The translations under genes and the position numbers were made by a program. Of a stretch of 64,000 nt of DNA, positions 10,675-22,447 are shown in pieces. Within the stretch, counting starts at the first letter, position 1; the number at the start of each line of letters is the position of its first letter. A model generated the notes under the pieces. It searched no databases. It had not been told where the DNA came from and worked only from the letters and a program-made list of their open reading frames with translations. Source of the DNA: an uncultured beta proteobacterium (lineage in GTDB: Bacteria; Pseudomonadota; Gammaproteobacteria; Burkholderiales; Burkholderiaceae_C); NCBI GenBank assembly GCA_903909815.1, contig CAIVXG010000085.1, positions 30,324 to 94,323 on the forward strand. The letters are read 5' to 3'.

Positions 10675-11180
10675 CGCAGTTCCTCTCGCGCCAGCTTGAT
10701 CATCTTCGTCTTGATCCGGTTGCGCTTGAGCGGCGACAGGTATTGCACAAATACCTTGCCCAGCAGGTGGTCCATCTCGTGCTGGATGCACACCGCCAAC
10801 AGGCCTTCAGCCTCAATGTTTTGTTGTTTTCCACTGCGATCCAGCGCGGTGGCCTTGATGGCTGAAGAGCGCTCCACGCCATCGTAGATTCCGGGTACCG
10901 AAAGGCAGCCTTCTTCGTTCAAATGTTTTTCCTCGCTGGCCCAGACGATCTCGGGATTGATCAACACCAGCGGTTGATTGCGCTCCTGCGAGATGTCGAT
11001 CACCACCAGTCGTTCGTGCACGTCCACCTGGCTGGCGGCCAGTCCGATGCCGTTGGCTTCATACATGGTTTCCAGCATGTCGTCGATCAGTTGGTGGATG
11101 CGTCTATCCACGGCCTGCACCGGTTTGGCAAGCTTGTTGAGCCGGGGGTCGGGGTAGAGAAGAATGGGTATGAGGGCCAT
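10671..11180 (-). CDS. def: Peptide deformylase
   Basis: [21 protein letters not shown]...GIGLAASQV...EEGCLSVPG...QHEMDHL motifs. Confidence 0.96.
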   Translation of the reverse strand: MALIPILLYPDPRLNKLAKPVQAVDRRIHQLIDDMLETMYEANGIGLAASQVDVHERLVVIDISQERNQPLVLINPEIVWASEEKHLNEEGCLSVPGIYDGVERSSAIKATALDRSGKQQNIEAEGLLAVCIQHEMDHLLGKVFVQYLSPLKRNRIKTKMIKLAREELR

Positions 11181-11363
11181 GGGGTTGGGGTCGAAGTTGT
11201 CGCTATTTTCGCGACTTTTTGTTTTTTCGTTGCAGACCAAAGTTAATTATCGTTGCTCAATCAAGGGCTTGAGTGCAGAATCGCACGTGATTTATCAAGT
11301 TCCCCGACCGGTTTTTGGCTCTGCATCAGGCTGACCGGCAACCGGCCCAGGGAGGCTTTAGCA

Positions 11364-12650
11364 ATGCAGCAGGATATGCCCGAGACAACTTATTCAAAAA
11401 TTTGCAACACGGCTGCGATCTTTGTGGCCGTCAGCATGGCGCTGATGGGCGTTGCTCAGGCACAAAGTTCAGCGCCCGCGGAAAGCCAGATGGCGACTGC
11501 GACACCGCTCGCCAGCAGGGGTGTGCCTGAGAGCGAACTGGCCCCCAATGCCCCCGACAACTACATCGTCAAGGCGGGCGACACCCTGTGGGGCATAGGT
11601 GAAATATTTCTCAAATCCCCATGGCGCTGGCCCGAACTTTGGGGCATGAGCAACGCCGAGATGGCTGACCCCGGGCGTATCTTTCCTGGGCAACAGCTTT
11701 TCCTCCAGAAGAAGGACGGTGTCGTGGTACTCACGACCCGCGCGCCCGCTGCCGCCGACGACGGCCCGCCACTGGAGACGGTTCGAATCTCGCCACGAAA
11801 CCGGTTCGAATCCCTGAGCGCCAGCGCCCTGCCAACCCTGCAGCCCCATTTGATCGAACCTTTTCTGGTGGAGCCCAACATCGTCAGCGAGAATGAGCTG
11901 CAAAGTGCGCCGCGTATCGTTGCGGCCCAGGAAGGGCGGGTGCTTTTGAGCCGTGGCGACCGCGCCTACGTGCGTGGGCCCGCTGAATCTCCTGTGACCG
12001 ACCCCGGCACCGGACCGCAATTGACCCTGCGGGTATTTCGCGACCCGAAGCCGTTGTTTGATCCGGACACCCACGCGGTGCTGGGCTATGAGGCCCCCTA
12101 CGTTGGCAAAGCCGTGCTTGTGCGCAGTGAGGTGGAAGCGACGTCCAGCAAGAAGCGCAAGGGCTCCAGTTGGTTGGGACGATTGCTCAGCGCCAGTCCG
12201 CCAGACCCCTTGGGAGAGAACACCACCCTGCCCACGGCTGCAGTCATCGACATCGTCGAAACCAAGGAAGAAATGCGCGTGGGCGACCGGCTGCTGGCTG
12301 AGCCCGAGCGGCAACTGCGTAATTTTGTGCCGCATGCGCCGGAGCGAAAAGTGGTCGGCCGGATCATTTCCGTGTACGGAGATGGGGTGACCAACGCCGC
12401 CCAAAATCAGGTGGTCGTGATCAGCCGCGGCAGCAGCAACGGCCTGAAGGCCGGTGACGTGCTTGCCATCCTCAAGGACGGACCGACCGTCAAGGATCAG
12501 ACCGACCCTGGCAAATCGAATGTAAAAATTCCGAACGAGCGCAATGGATTGCTGATGGTGTTCCGCACCTTTGACAAGCTCTCCTACGCATTGATTCTGG
12601 AGATCGTCGACGGCGTGAAGGTGGGTGACCGGGTCACCAACCCCCGGTAG
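11364..12650 (+). CDS. LysM-domain peptidoglycan-binding protein
   Basis: Signal-like N-terminus; NYIVKAGDTLWGIGEIFLKSPWRWPELWGMSNAEMADPGRIFPGQQLFL LysM; directly upstream of dprA. Confidence 0.85.
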   Translation: MQQDMPETTYSKICNTAAIFVAVSMALMGVAQAQSSAPAESQMATATPLASRGVPESELAPNAPDNYIVKAGDTLWGIGEIFLKSPWRWPELWGMSNAEMADPGRIFPGQQLFLQKKDGVVVLTTRAPAAADDGPPLETVRISPRNRFESLSASALPTLQPHLIEPFLVEPNIVSENELQSAPRIVAAQEGRVLLSRGDRAYVRGPAESPVTDPGTGPQLTLRVFRDPKPLFDPDTHAVLGYEAPYVGKAVLVRSEVEATSSKKRKGSSWLGRLLSASPPDPLGENTTLPTAAVIDIVETKEEMRVGDRLLAEPERQLRNFVPHAPERKVVGRIISVYGDGVTNAAQNQVVVISRGSSNGLKAGDVLAILKDGPTVKDQTDPGKSNVKIPNERNGLLMVFRTFDKLSYALILEIVDGVKVGDRVTNPR

Positions 12651-12670
12651 ATGGGGTGGGGTCGCGTACC

Positions 12671-13825
12671 ATGGAGCGCGACGAACTGGCTGCGTGGTTA
12701 AGACTGACGCTCAGCGTTGGCGTTGGCAACCTGAGCGGGGCCAAACTATTAGCCGCCTTCGGTCAGCCAGAGACCGTCTTTTCCCAATCCCGCCTGGCAT
12801 TGCGGCATGTAGTGAGCGTGGCTCAAGCCGATGCGCTTTTGAGCGAGCCAGCTCAATGGCCCGAGCTCGTCGTGCGGACCTGGGATTGGTTGCAGCAGGG
12901 TGCGATTGCCGGTGTGCAGCGTCGCGTTGTCGCATTGGGAGATGAGCTCTATCCTTCCAGCCTGCTGCAGATCGAGGATCCGCCCCTATTGCTTTACCTG
13001 ATGGGCCAATTGGACGAGCTTGGGGCCGATCCTTATGCCAGTTGCCTGGCCATCGTGGGCAGTCGAAACCCCACTCCTCAGGGAATGGCGAATGCTAAGA
13101 ACTTTGCACTCGCCTGCGTCCAGGCCGGACTCACGGTGGTCTCAGGACTGGCCCTGGGTGTGGACGGCGCGGCGCACGAAGGTGCGCTGGCGGCAGAGCC
13201 CCCGGCGAGGAATCGATGGGCCACCGTCGCCGTGCTTGGCACCGGACTGGACCGGGTCTACCCCGGGAAACATTTGGCGCTGGCACACCGCATCGCGCAA
13301 CGCGGGTTGCTCATCAGTGAATATCCGCTGGGCACGCCGCCCCTGGCCGCCAACTTTCCCAAGCGCAACCGCATCATTGCCGGCCTGTCATTGGGCACGC
13401 TGGTGGTGGAGGCGGCACTGAAATCGGGCTCGCTGATCACGGCGCGTTTGACCGCAGAACAGGGCAAAGAGGTGTTTGCCATACCCGGCTCGATCCACGC
13501 ACCGCAATCCCATGGCTGCCACGCCTTGATCCGCGAAGGCGCCAAGCTGGTGGAATCGGTGTCGGATGTCCTGGAAGAACTGCCTTTGAAGGCGGCAAGC
13601 CATGCGGGCGGTGTGGATCCTGTGGCGGCGAGTGCCAATCACCCCGGCACTGCGGCAAGTCGGTTGCTGCAAGTGCTAGGCCATGACCCTGCGAGTCTGG
13701 ACGCCTTGGTGGCGCGCACAGGCATCGACGCCGCCGGGTTGCAGGTTCAATTGCTCGAACTGGAACTCAGCGGCGACGTGTCACGCCTGCCCGGCGGACT
13801 GTTCCAACGCTTCCACTCAGCCTGA
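12671..13825 (+). CDS. dprA: DNA-processing protein DprA
   Basis: SCLAIVGSRNPTPQGMANAKNFA...VVSGLALGVDGAAHEGAL...FPKRNRIIAGLSLGTLVVEAALKSGSLITARLTAEQGKEVFAIPGSIHAPQSHGCHALIREGAKLV. Confidence 0.96.
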   Translation: MERDELAAWLRLTLSVGVGNLSGAKLLAAFGQPETVFSQSRLALRHVVSVAQADALLSEPAQWPELVVRTWDWLQQGAIAGVQRRVVALGDELYPSSLLQIEDPPLLLYLMGQLDELGADPYASCLAIVGSRNPTPQGMANAKNFALACVQAGLTVVSGLALGVDGAAHEGALAAEPPARNRWATVAVLGTGLDRVYPGKHLALAHRIAQRGLLISEYPLGTPPLAANFPKRNRIIAGLSLGTLVVEAALKSGSLITARLTAEQGKEVFAIPGSIHAPQSHGCHALIREGAKLVESVSDVLEELPLKAASHAGGVDPVAASANHPGTAASRLLQVLGHDPASLDALVARTGIDAAGLQVQLLELELSGDVSRLPGGLFQRFHSA

Positions 13826-13826
13826 G

Positions 13827-15134
13827 CTAGGACATAACTTCCCGGCCCCGCGTCTCTGGCAGGGCCAGCATCGCCAGGACACTGATGATGCCGGTGCCCA
13901 CCAGGTACCAGGCCGGTGCCATGGGGTCCCCGGTGACGCCGATGAGCCAAGTGACGACCAACTGGGTCGAGCCGCCGAACAAGGCCACGCCTAAAGCGTA
14001 GGCGATTGACAGGCCAGTGGATCGAACCGCAATCGGCAGCAATTCGGGGATCGCCACCAGGGACGCGGACGCGCTGATAAAGGTCAGAGCGGCCAGCATG
14101 GAGGTGACGCCAATGAGTGCGGTCGTGGTTCGGACCTCGAACAGCCACATGAAAGCCGGGTAGGCCAAAACAATCGCCAGAATGCGTGGCACGAGCATCA
14201 CCGGCTTGCGCCCGAAGCGGTCGGAGAGCCAGCCGCCGACCAGCGAGAAGACCACCGTCGAAATGCCCAGTGCCACGACCGACACCAAGGCAATGGTCGG
14301 CGGGAACTTCAGGGTATTGATTGCGTAGGTTGTCATGTACATGCCAACGTAGGTGGGTACGGTGCCGCCCAGGATGATCAGGATCGAGAGCAGGATGACG
14401 CGCGCATTCTGCCGCAGCAGTGGCATCAAACGCGGCGCGGCATGGGCATCTCCGCTGGCGCGGGGCGCCATCGTTTCTGGCATGTGATGGCGCAGATAGA
14501 TCGCCACCGGAATCAGCAACAGCCCGGCCGCGAACGGAATGCGCCAGCCCCATGCTGCCAGGTCAGCCGGCGCCATCAGCTTGCCCAAGCTCACGCCCAT
14601 TACGCCCGCGAGCAGAATAGCCAAGCCCTGGCTGACGAACTGCCAACTGGCATACAAGCCGCGCTTTTCTGGTGGTGCAATTTCGATCAGAAAAGAGGTG
14701 GATGGCCCGACTTCACCGCCCAAAGCCAAACCTTGGACCAATCTGCACAGCACCACCAGTATCGGCGCGGCGATGCCTATGCTCTCGTAGGTCGGCGTCA
14801 GCGCCAGCCCCAACGTTCCGAGCGTGATCAATAGAATGGTCAGCATCATCGCGGGCTTGCGTCCGGCGCGGTCACCATAGGCGCCGATCAGAATGCCGCC
14901 CAGCGGCCGCGTCACAAAGCCGACGCCAAAGACTGTGACTGAGAGCAGCAGACTGGTGAACTCGGACGCCGCCGGGAAGAACGCCTTGCCGATGAATACC
15001 GCAAAGAAAGCATAGGTGCCAAAGTCATAAAACTCAAGCGCGTTGCCCGCCACCGCCGCCGCCACCACCTTGCGCGTGATGGCGGAAGCGGGTGGAGCTC
15101 CGGTCTGCGTCTCGAAATCAGTTAGTTGTGCCAT
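13827..15134 (-). CDS. MFS transporter, metabolite:H+ symporter (MHS) family
   Basis: RKVVAAAVAGNALEFYDFGTYAFFAVFIGKAFFP...FGVGFVTRPLGGILIGAYGDRAGRKPAM, typical MHS family. Confidence 0.9.
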   Translation of the reverse strand: MAQLTDFETQTGAPPASAITRKVVAAAVAGNALEFYDFGTYAFFAVFIGKAFFPAASEFTSLLLSVTVFGVGFVTRPLGGILIGAYGDRAGRKPAMMLTILLITLGTLGLALTPTYESIGIAAPILVVLCRLVQGLALGGEVGPSTSFLIEIAPPEKRGLYASWQFVSQGLAILLAGVMGVSLGKLMAPADLAAWGWRIPFAAGLLLIPVAIYLRHHMPETMAPRASGDAHAAPRLMPLLRQNARVILLSILIILGGTVPTYVGMYMTTYAINTLKFPPTIALVSVVALGISTVVFSLVGGWLSDRFGRKPVMLVPRILAIVLAYPAFMWLFEVRTTTALIGVTSMLAALTFISASASLVAIPELLPIAVRSTGLSIAYALGVALFGGSTQLVVTWLIGVTGDPMAPAWYLVGTGIISVLAMLALPETRGREVMS

Positions 15135-15452
15135 GTGTTGTCTCTTTCATAGTTGCTCTTTTTCACTTGCTCGATGTGGCCAAATCTTGGCCGGCGAACG
15201 CCTGCAGCCTGACTGCACGCGATTGAATGACAATCTTCCCCTTCCAATTCAAGGTGTCGCCGTAGAACGCGTCACACCGATTTTGCTTGATTTGCGCCGT
15301 TCCGCAGCACGTGCAGCTCCAGTTCTTCACCATCGCGGCCCGGCAAGGGATGCGGGTACGAAGCCACGGTCAATTCGGCCTCACGACCAAATGGTGGATG
15401 CGGTGCACGGCTTACCCGTTGTCGTGCCGGCTCTGCGGACCACGCGGCCGCG

Positions 15453-16121
15453 TTACGCCGACAGGTGTCGGGTGAAGAATGCGAGGCTACGTTCCCAGGC
15501 CAGTTGGGCGCAGGCGGCGTCATAGACATCGGGCCGCGTGCGGTTGAAGAACGCGTGCTCGGCCTCGTAGCGATAGATCTCGGGCGTGGCGCCCGCGGCC
15601 TGCATCACGGCTTCCAGGGCGTTGAACTGATCCGGACCCCAGTGCTTGTCACGATTCGCGAAGTGTCCCTGGAACGCAATCTTGATGCGTGCCGGATCGG
15701 CAAACGTCGCTGGTGGAATACCGTAGAAACACACGGCCGCAGACAGCTCTTGAACGTGCACAGCAGCGGCAATGGTGAGCGCGCCGCCCATGCAAAAGCC
15801 GGTGACACCGATCTTGCCGCAGCGCTCACGCAGGAACTTCACCGCGCCTGCGAGATCCTGGTGCGTGGCGTCGCCAAAGTCCAGACCCGTCATCATGTGG
15901 CTGGCTTCGTCAGGGGTGCTGGCCACCCGGCCCCGGTACAGGTCGGGCGCCAGTGCCGAAAACCCCGCGGCGGCGTAGCGGTCGGCGATGCTGCTGATAT
16001 GGTCGTTCAGCCCCCACCATTCCTGAATCACCACGACGCCCGGGCGCCCCGTGCCCGCGTCTGCAAAATAGCCGCGCGTCGACGCTCCGTCGGGACGCGT
16101 GAATTCGATGATTTGACCCAT
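15453..16121 (-). CDS. Dienelactone hydrolase family protein
   Basis: MGQIIEFTRPDGASTRGYFADAGTGRPGVVVIQEWWGLNDHISSIADRYAAAGF...GVTGFCMGGALTIAAA. Confidence 0.9.
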   Translation of the reverse strand: MGQIIEFTRPDGASTRGYFADAGTGRPGVVVIQEWWGLNDHISSIADRYAAAGFSALAPDLYRGRVASTPDEASHMMTGLDFGDATHQDLAGAVKFLRERCGKIGVTGFCMGGALTIAAAVHVQELSAAVCFYGIPPATFADPARIKIAFQGHFANRDKHWGPDQFNALEAVMQAAGATPEIYRYEAEHAFFNRTRPDVYDAACAQLAWERSLAFFTRHLSA

Positions 16122-16287
16122 GTTGTGCTCCTGGTTGGGGGATGAACGCGCACTGTACTAGCGCCTGTGCGCAGACACTGATCGAACGCGCAGTTTATAT
16201 TTTTTGAACCTTGCGCGATCGTCTGCGCAGCGGTCAAAATGTGGGCACAGGAACCCAGTGCGAACAAGCACGTTACAGGAGACGCAG

Positions 16288-17568
<1,281 letters not shown>

Positions 17569-17582
17569 TGCGCGACAAAACG

Positions 17583-19034
17583 ATGAAAGTGCTCCAAGTC
17601 AGCGCCGAGATTTTCCCCCTGCTCAAGACCGGTGGCCTGGCCGACATCGCGGGCGCCTTGCCTGCCGCAATGAGTGCCACCGGGTGCGATCTGCGCGTGC
17701 TGCTACCGGGCTTTGCGACCATCTTGCAGGACCTGCAGGATGCAGTCGTTTTGGGTCAGGTGGCGACACCCTGGGGCGAACGGTTCAGCGTGCGCCACGG
17801 GCGTCTGGCAAGCTTGGGCGTAGCGGCCTACGTCATCGATGCGCCGGGGCTCTATCTTCGCCCTGGCAGTCCGTACGAAGACGCGCATCGCCAGCCCTAT
17901 GCTGACAACCACCGTCGCTTCGCCCTGCTGGGTTGGGTGGCGGCGCTTTTAGGACAAGGTCTGGACGCGCAATGGACGCCGCAGGTGGTGCACGCCCACG
18001 ACTGGCACGCCGCACTGGCACCAGCCTATCTGGCGTTCTCGCGCGAACGCCAGCGTCAGCGTGTGGCCAGCGTCTACACCGTGCACAACCTGGCATATCA
18101 GGGCGTGTTTGCGCCTCAGCACTTCCATGAGCTTGGCCTGCCTGACGCCGCATTTTCGATCAACGGACTGGAGTTCCACGGCAATATTTCTTTCATGAAG
18201 GCTGGCCTTTTTTATGCCGACCGCATCACCACCGTCAGCCCTACCTACGCGCAGGAAATACAGACGCCGGAGCAGGGTTGCGGCCTGGATGGATTGCTGC
18301 GCACGCGCCGCAGCGCACTCTGCGGCATTCTGAATGGCGTCGATGCCGCCGTGTGGAATCCGGCCTGCGACAAGCTACTTCCCTTTGCCTATGACGCCCA
18401 CAGCAACGCGGGCAAGGCGCGCTGCAAAGCGGCGCTGCAAGCCGAAATGAGCTTGGCAGCGCAGCCGCGCGCACCGCTGTTTGGCGTTGTGAGCCGGCTC
18501 ACAGAGCAAAAAGGTCTGCACCTGGTGCTCGCAGGTATCGATGAGTTGCTCGCGCGCGGCGGCCAACTGGTGGTGCTGGGCAGCGGCGAAGGCTGGCTCG
18601 AAGCGGCATTGCGCGAGCAGGCACTCAAGCATCCACAGTCTGTGGCCGTGCGCCTGGGTTACGATGAAGCGCTGGCACACCGCATCTTTGGCGGCACTGA
18701 TGTGACTCTCGTGCCCTCGCGCTTTGAGCCCTGCGGTCTGACGCAGATGTATGGTCTGAGCTACGGCAGCCTGCCGCTGGTGCGACGCGTCGGCGGGCTG
18801 GCCGACACGGTGGTCGACAGCACACTAGAAGACCTTGCCGCGCAGCGCGCCAACGGCTTTGTGTTCGAGGAATTCACGGCAGACGCGTTCACCCGTGCCC
18901 TGCGCCGGGCCTTCGCTCTGTACGCCCGTCCCGACGAATGGGCCGAGGTCGCCAAGCGCGCCATGCAGCAGGACTTTGGATGGAAGGCGAGCGCACAAAA
19001 ATTCCTGGCGCTGTATCGGCAGGTAACGGGCTAA
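17583..19034 (+). CDS. glgA: Glycogen synthase
   Basis: MKVLQVSAEIFPLLKTGGLADIAGALPAAM...; KTGGLAD motif; ORF open from 17565, overlapping the glgC end. Confidence 0.96.
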   Translation: MKVLQVSAEIFPLLKTGGLADIAGALPAAMSATGCDLRVLLPGFATILQDLQDAVVLGQVATPWGERFSVRHGRLASLGVAAYVIDAPGLYLRPGSPYEDAHRQPYADNHRRFALLGWVAALLGQGLDAQWTPQVVHAHDWHAALAPAYLAFSRERQRQRVASVYTVHNLAYQGVFAPQHFHELGLPDAAFSINGLEFHGNISFMKAGLFYADRITTVSPTYAQEIQTPEQGCGLDGLLRTRRSALCGILNGVDAAVWNPACDKLLPFAYDAHSNAGKARCKAALQAEMSLAAQPRAPLFGVVSRLTEQKGLHLVLAGIDELLARGGQLVVLGSGEGWLEAALREQALKHPQSVAVRLGYDEALAHRIFGGTDVTLVPSRFEPCGLTQMYGLSYGSLPLVRRVGGLADTVVDSTLEDLAAQRANGFVFEEFTADAFTRALRRAFALYARPDEWAEVAKRAMQQDFGWKASAQKFLALYRQVTG

Positions 19035-19058
19035 ATGCGGCTGACTGCGCCGACCCAT

Positions 19059-19595
19059 TCAGTCCAGCCGCTGGTAACGTTGTGCGAGCCAATGGTCTAG
19101 CGACAACTTGCCGGGGCCGCTGGCGATAAGGTATAGCAGCACCGCGGCCCAGGTGCCGTGCGTGGGATAGGCGCCGGGGTAGACGAACAGCTGTATCACC
19201 AAAGTCATGCCGAGCAATGCCAAGGCAGAAAAGCGTGTTGCCAGGCCCAGCAAAAGCAACGCAGAAAACAGGTGTTCACCCAGCGCCGCCATGGGTGCGG
19301 CGACTTCGGGCGAGATCAGGGGCACACGGTATTCTTCGCGGAACAGGGTCAGCGCCGAGTCCGACAGATGGGGCCATCCGAATTGAAATTGTCCTTCCAG
19401 AATGTCCATGACAAAGCCTTGGATCTTGGTCTGTCCTGACCTCCAGAACACGGCAGCAATGGAGAAGCGGCCGATGAAGGCGATCAATCCTTGAGGGATA
19501 CGCGAAGCCGCCGCGATGCCGGTATTGATACATCTGAGCAGAACTGAAATTGCACAGCGCCATGCGCTCGTGCTGCTACGTGCAGAGTGGTTCAT
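19059..19595 (-). CDS. DoxX family membrane protein
   Basis: LIAFIGRFSIAAVFWRSGQTKIQGF...GEHLFSALLLLGLATRFSALALLGMTLVIQLFVYPGAYPTHGTWAAVLLYLIASGPGKLSLDH. Confidence 0.85.
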   Translation of the reverse strand: MNHSARSSTSAWRCAISVLLRCINTGIAAASRIPQGLIAFIGRFSIAAVFWRSGQTKIQGFVMDILEGQFQFGWPHLSDSALTLFREEYRVPLISPEVAAPMAALGEHLFSALLLLGLATRFSALALLGMTLVIQLFVYPGAYPTHGTWAAVLLYLIASGPGKLSLDHWLAQRYQRLD

Positions 19596-19707
19596 TCGAC
19601 CCCTTTGGTTTCATTGCGTGGCCGTGGCCAAGCTGCCGCAGCAACTGAGTTGGCCTTGCGCCTGCTCCCGAGTCGGCCGTTTCGGGCGAACTCGGGGTGG
19701 CTGAAGA

Positions 19708-20034
19708 TCAGGCTTTCTTGGGTGCGAAAGCGGCCAGTTGCCCCTTGCCGGTCGGCGAGGTGGAGGAGGCGGTCTTCTCGCAAGTGCCCTTGGGCACCAG
19801 TGACCACGAATTGGCCTGGTAGTCCAGCTTGGAAGTGCCGGCGCAGGTCGTGCCCGGACCCGCAGCGCAATCGTTCTTGCCTTTGAGTGCGACGCCGAAA
19901 CATTTTTCCTTGTCCATGCCCGGCTTGCTCATGTCCTGGGCTGCCGACGGCAGGGACGCGGCAGCGATGGCGCCACTCAAAGCCAGGGCAATGGCCAGTG
20001 TTGACAGGGGCTTGGAAGTTGCTGTTGTGCGCAT
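19708..20034 (-). CDS. DUF2282 / bufferin-like (BufA1-type) Cys-containing exported precursor
   Basis: Signal peptide plus [45 protein letters not shown] with four spaced cysteines. Confidence 0.8.
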   Translation of the reverse strand: MRTTATSKPLSTLAIALALSGAIAAASLPSAAQDMSKPGMDKEKCFGVALKGKNDCAAGPGTTCAGTSKLDYQANSWSLVPKGTCEKTASSTSPTGKGQLAAFAPKKA

Positions 20035-20204
20035 GGGTAATCCTTAAAAGTGGTGAGGGGTATGAAAAATATCAGAGACATCGGGAACCCGACCCAGCGT
20101 CGGATGTGATGTCTCCACGGTTAGACGCAGGAGCGGATATTTTCTTACATGCGGCATCAAAATAGTTTTTGACTCACCGCGTGCAGGGCCGCCGCGTCGG
20201 CTGA

Positions 20205-21362
20205 TCATGACGACATTTCAGATGCATTCACGGACAGCTCAGGTTCTCCATCCAAGCTCAACAACGACGCAATCTTGCCCTTGTCCTGGACACCCAGCTT
20301 GCTGTAGGCATTGCGCAGATGGTGCTTGATGGTAGAGGGGGAAAGTTCAAGCCGGCGCGCCACCTCCTTGTAGGTCAGGCCACCGGCAAAAAGGCGCGTG
20401 ACGTCTCGCTCTCTGGGTGTCAATGATGCAGCCACCGAACGCTTTCGCACCTGGACCACCACGAGCTCAGCCAGATGTCGGACTTCGACCGTGACGCAGC
20501 TACCGACAAAGCCGGACTTGCCCGGCCTCGACGGATCAAGCGAAATCGCGGGGGGCAGGGCCGGACCCGTCCAGTCAGGCCATTGCAGCAGCATGAAATC
20601 GGCAAAACCGCTCTCGGCAAATTGCAGGAACCCGAAACCGTCGCAAATTGCGACGGCCATGCGCGAGCCACTGGTGCCGGCTTTGATCTGGGCTATTTGA
20701 TGGACGCGATTGATGTTGGTAGCCGATGCGACGTGCGGCATCAATGCTTCCATCAAACCCATGTCTTCGGGCGTGAACGGGCGCTGCCGATCATGCCGGT
20801 AAAGCGAGAGGAAGGAATGCAGCCCCAGTACCGGGTCGTCGGCCCAGCACATCAAGGCATGTTCCAGCGAATACTTTTGCACGTAGGCCCGAAATGCCGG
20901 TGACAAACTGGCGTCGGCCGTGGAAATCATCAAGGGGCGGCCGATACCCTCGCTGCGGTACGTGACAGAAGGGTCATCATGCTTGAGGCGCTCCCAGTCA
21001 AGCGCGCACTCCAGTGGCAGGCGGTAGAGGCAACTGTTGTGCATAACGGCCGCACCTTGCCTGAGGGTGGCCCGGCCCATCCAGCCGGAGTCGAAGGCAA
21101 TTCCCTGCTGCAACAACTCGAACACGCCCGGCTCGAACGCACTGATCGCGGTGCCCAGGGCCAGCGGATAGAGGTCCAGCAGCACCGCACTCAAGGCTTC
21201 CAGCGGCGAACCGAGAGCGGGCTTCGCCTGGACCGGCTCGGGCGCGCGCGGCAAGCCCGGCGCGATGCGGCAAAAGGGCCACCAGGCGGCTGTCAGGTCA
21301 GGATGGGTGTCGGGCACGGTCAATTGCAATCGGTATTGCGGGGCGGGAGGTGAAGGGCGCAT
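20205..21362 (-). CDS. LuxR-family HTH transcriptional regulator
   Basis: C-terminal SLTPRERDVTRLFAGGLTYKEVARRLELSPSTIKHHLRNAYSKLGVQDKGKIASLL; start chosen at MRPSPPAPQYRLQL (ORF open to 21488). Confidence 0.88.
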   Translation of the reverse strand: MRPSPPAPQYRLQLTVPDTHPDLTAAWWPFCRIAPGLPRAPEPVQAKPALGSPLEALSAVLLDLYPLALGTAISAFEPGVFELLQQGIAFDSGWMGRATLRQGAAVMHNSCLYRLPLECALDWERLKHDDPSVTYRSEGIGRPLMISTADASLSPAFRAYVQKYSLEHALMCWADDPVLGLHSFLSLYRHDRQRPFTPEDMGLMEALMPHVASATNINRVHQIAQIKAGTSGSRMAVAICDGFGFLQFAESGFADFMLLQWPDWTGPALPPAISLDPSRPGKSGFVGSCVTVEVRHLAELVVVQVRKRSVAASLTPRERDVTRLFAGGLTYKEVARRLELSPSTIKHHLRNAYSKLGVQDKGKIASLLSLDGEPELSVNASEMSS

Positions 21363-21514
21363 TCCACCAGTTGCGCGGGGCGCGGTCAAGCGAATCCGAA
21401 AAGTATCTCCTCCATCTGGCCGATGGCGCCATCTGAAAGCCGTTTCTAGAATGAATCCAGTACATCGACCCGTTTGCCAACCCGTCAAAGACCCTGTCGC
21501 AGGAGCGTATCTGT

Positions 21515-22351
21515 TTGAAAACCCACATCATTCACGCCAACAGCCAATCCATTACCGTGCACGAGAGCGGAGGCCTTGGCCACGCCATCGTGCTAGTGCA
21601 CGGCAATTCCGCATCCGGGCTCACATTCCGGAAGCAATTGGACAGTCCACTGGGGAGTAAACGACGGCTGGTCGCGATCGACTTGCCGGGCCACGGGGCG
21701 TCGGATCGGGCGCAAGATCCCGGCACTGAATACACCTTGCCGGGCTATGCAAAGACCCTGGTGGCGGTGTGCAAACAACTGGGATTGGATGACGCGATCT
21801 TTGTCGGCTGGAGCCTGGGCGGACACGTGGTGTTGGAGGCCAGCGCCCTGCTGCCTCAGGCTCAAGGCTTTATGATTTTTGGCGCGCCGCCCATCGGTAT
21901 TCCCCCCAGCATGGCGCACGCCTTCTTCCCCCATCCTGCCATGGCTGCGGCCTTCAGCCCGCACTTGAGCGAAACGCAAACAGAAGCCTTCGTGGCTGCC
22001 TTCTTCAAGCCGGACTCGACTGCATCGGCTGAAGCCTTCAAGGCCGACGTTCGGCGCACCGACGGCAACGCGCGACTGGCGCTGGCGGCGAGCATTCAGT
22101 CGGGCGCATACGCCGATGAAATTGCCATCCTGGCCAGCCTGAATGTACCTCTGGCCATAGTACACGCAGAGCAGGAGCAACTGGTCAACGGCGCCTATCT
22201 GAACGCCCTGGTTGCGCCCACACTTTGGCGCTCTGATGTGCAAAGGGTGGCCGATGCCGGACACGCCTTGCACTGGGAGCAGCCCCTGCAGTTCAACGCC
22301 TTGCTGGAGGTGTTTGCGCGTCACTGCCAGCATCAAGCCAGCGTCGCATAG
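21515..22351 (+). CDS. Alpha/beta hydrolase
   Basis: AIVLVHGNSASGLTFRKQLD...DLPGHGASDRA...FVGWSLGGHVVLEAS...ADAGHALHWEQP. Confidence 0.9.
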   Translation: MKTHIIHANSQSITVHESGGLGHAIVLVHGNSASGLTFRKQLDSPLGSKRRLVAIDLPGHGASDRAQDPGTEYTLPGYAKTLVAVCKQLGLDDAIFVGWSLGGHVVLEASALLPQAQGFMIFGAPPIGIPPSMAHAFFPHPAMAAAFSPHLSETQTEAFVAAFFKPDSTASAEAFKADVRRTDGNARLALAASIQSGAYADEIAILASLNVPLAIVHAEQEQLVNGAYLNALVAPTLWRSDVQRVADAGHALHWEQPLQFNALLEVFARHCQHQASVA

Positions 22352-22447
22352 AACCATTGACGTCGAGCATTTTTCAATAGACCGTGGCTTGGCCACAAGA
22401 CGATCTTGCATCCAGTGCAAGTTTTTATAGAACGAGGAGACAGACCC

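Noticed and set aside
15165-15452. Unassigned interval between the MHS transporter and dienelactone hydrolase
   Set aside because: Minus-strand frame has some protein-like text (REAELTVASYPHPLPGRDGEELELHVLRNGANQAKSV) but no start or family I can support.
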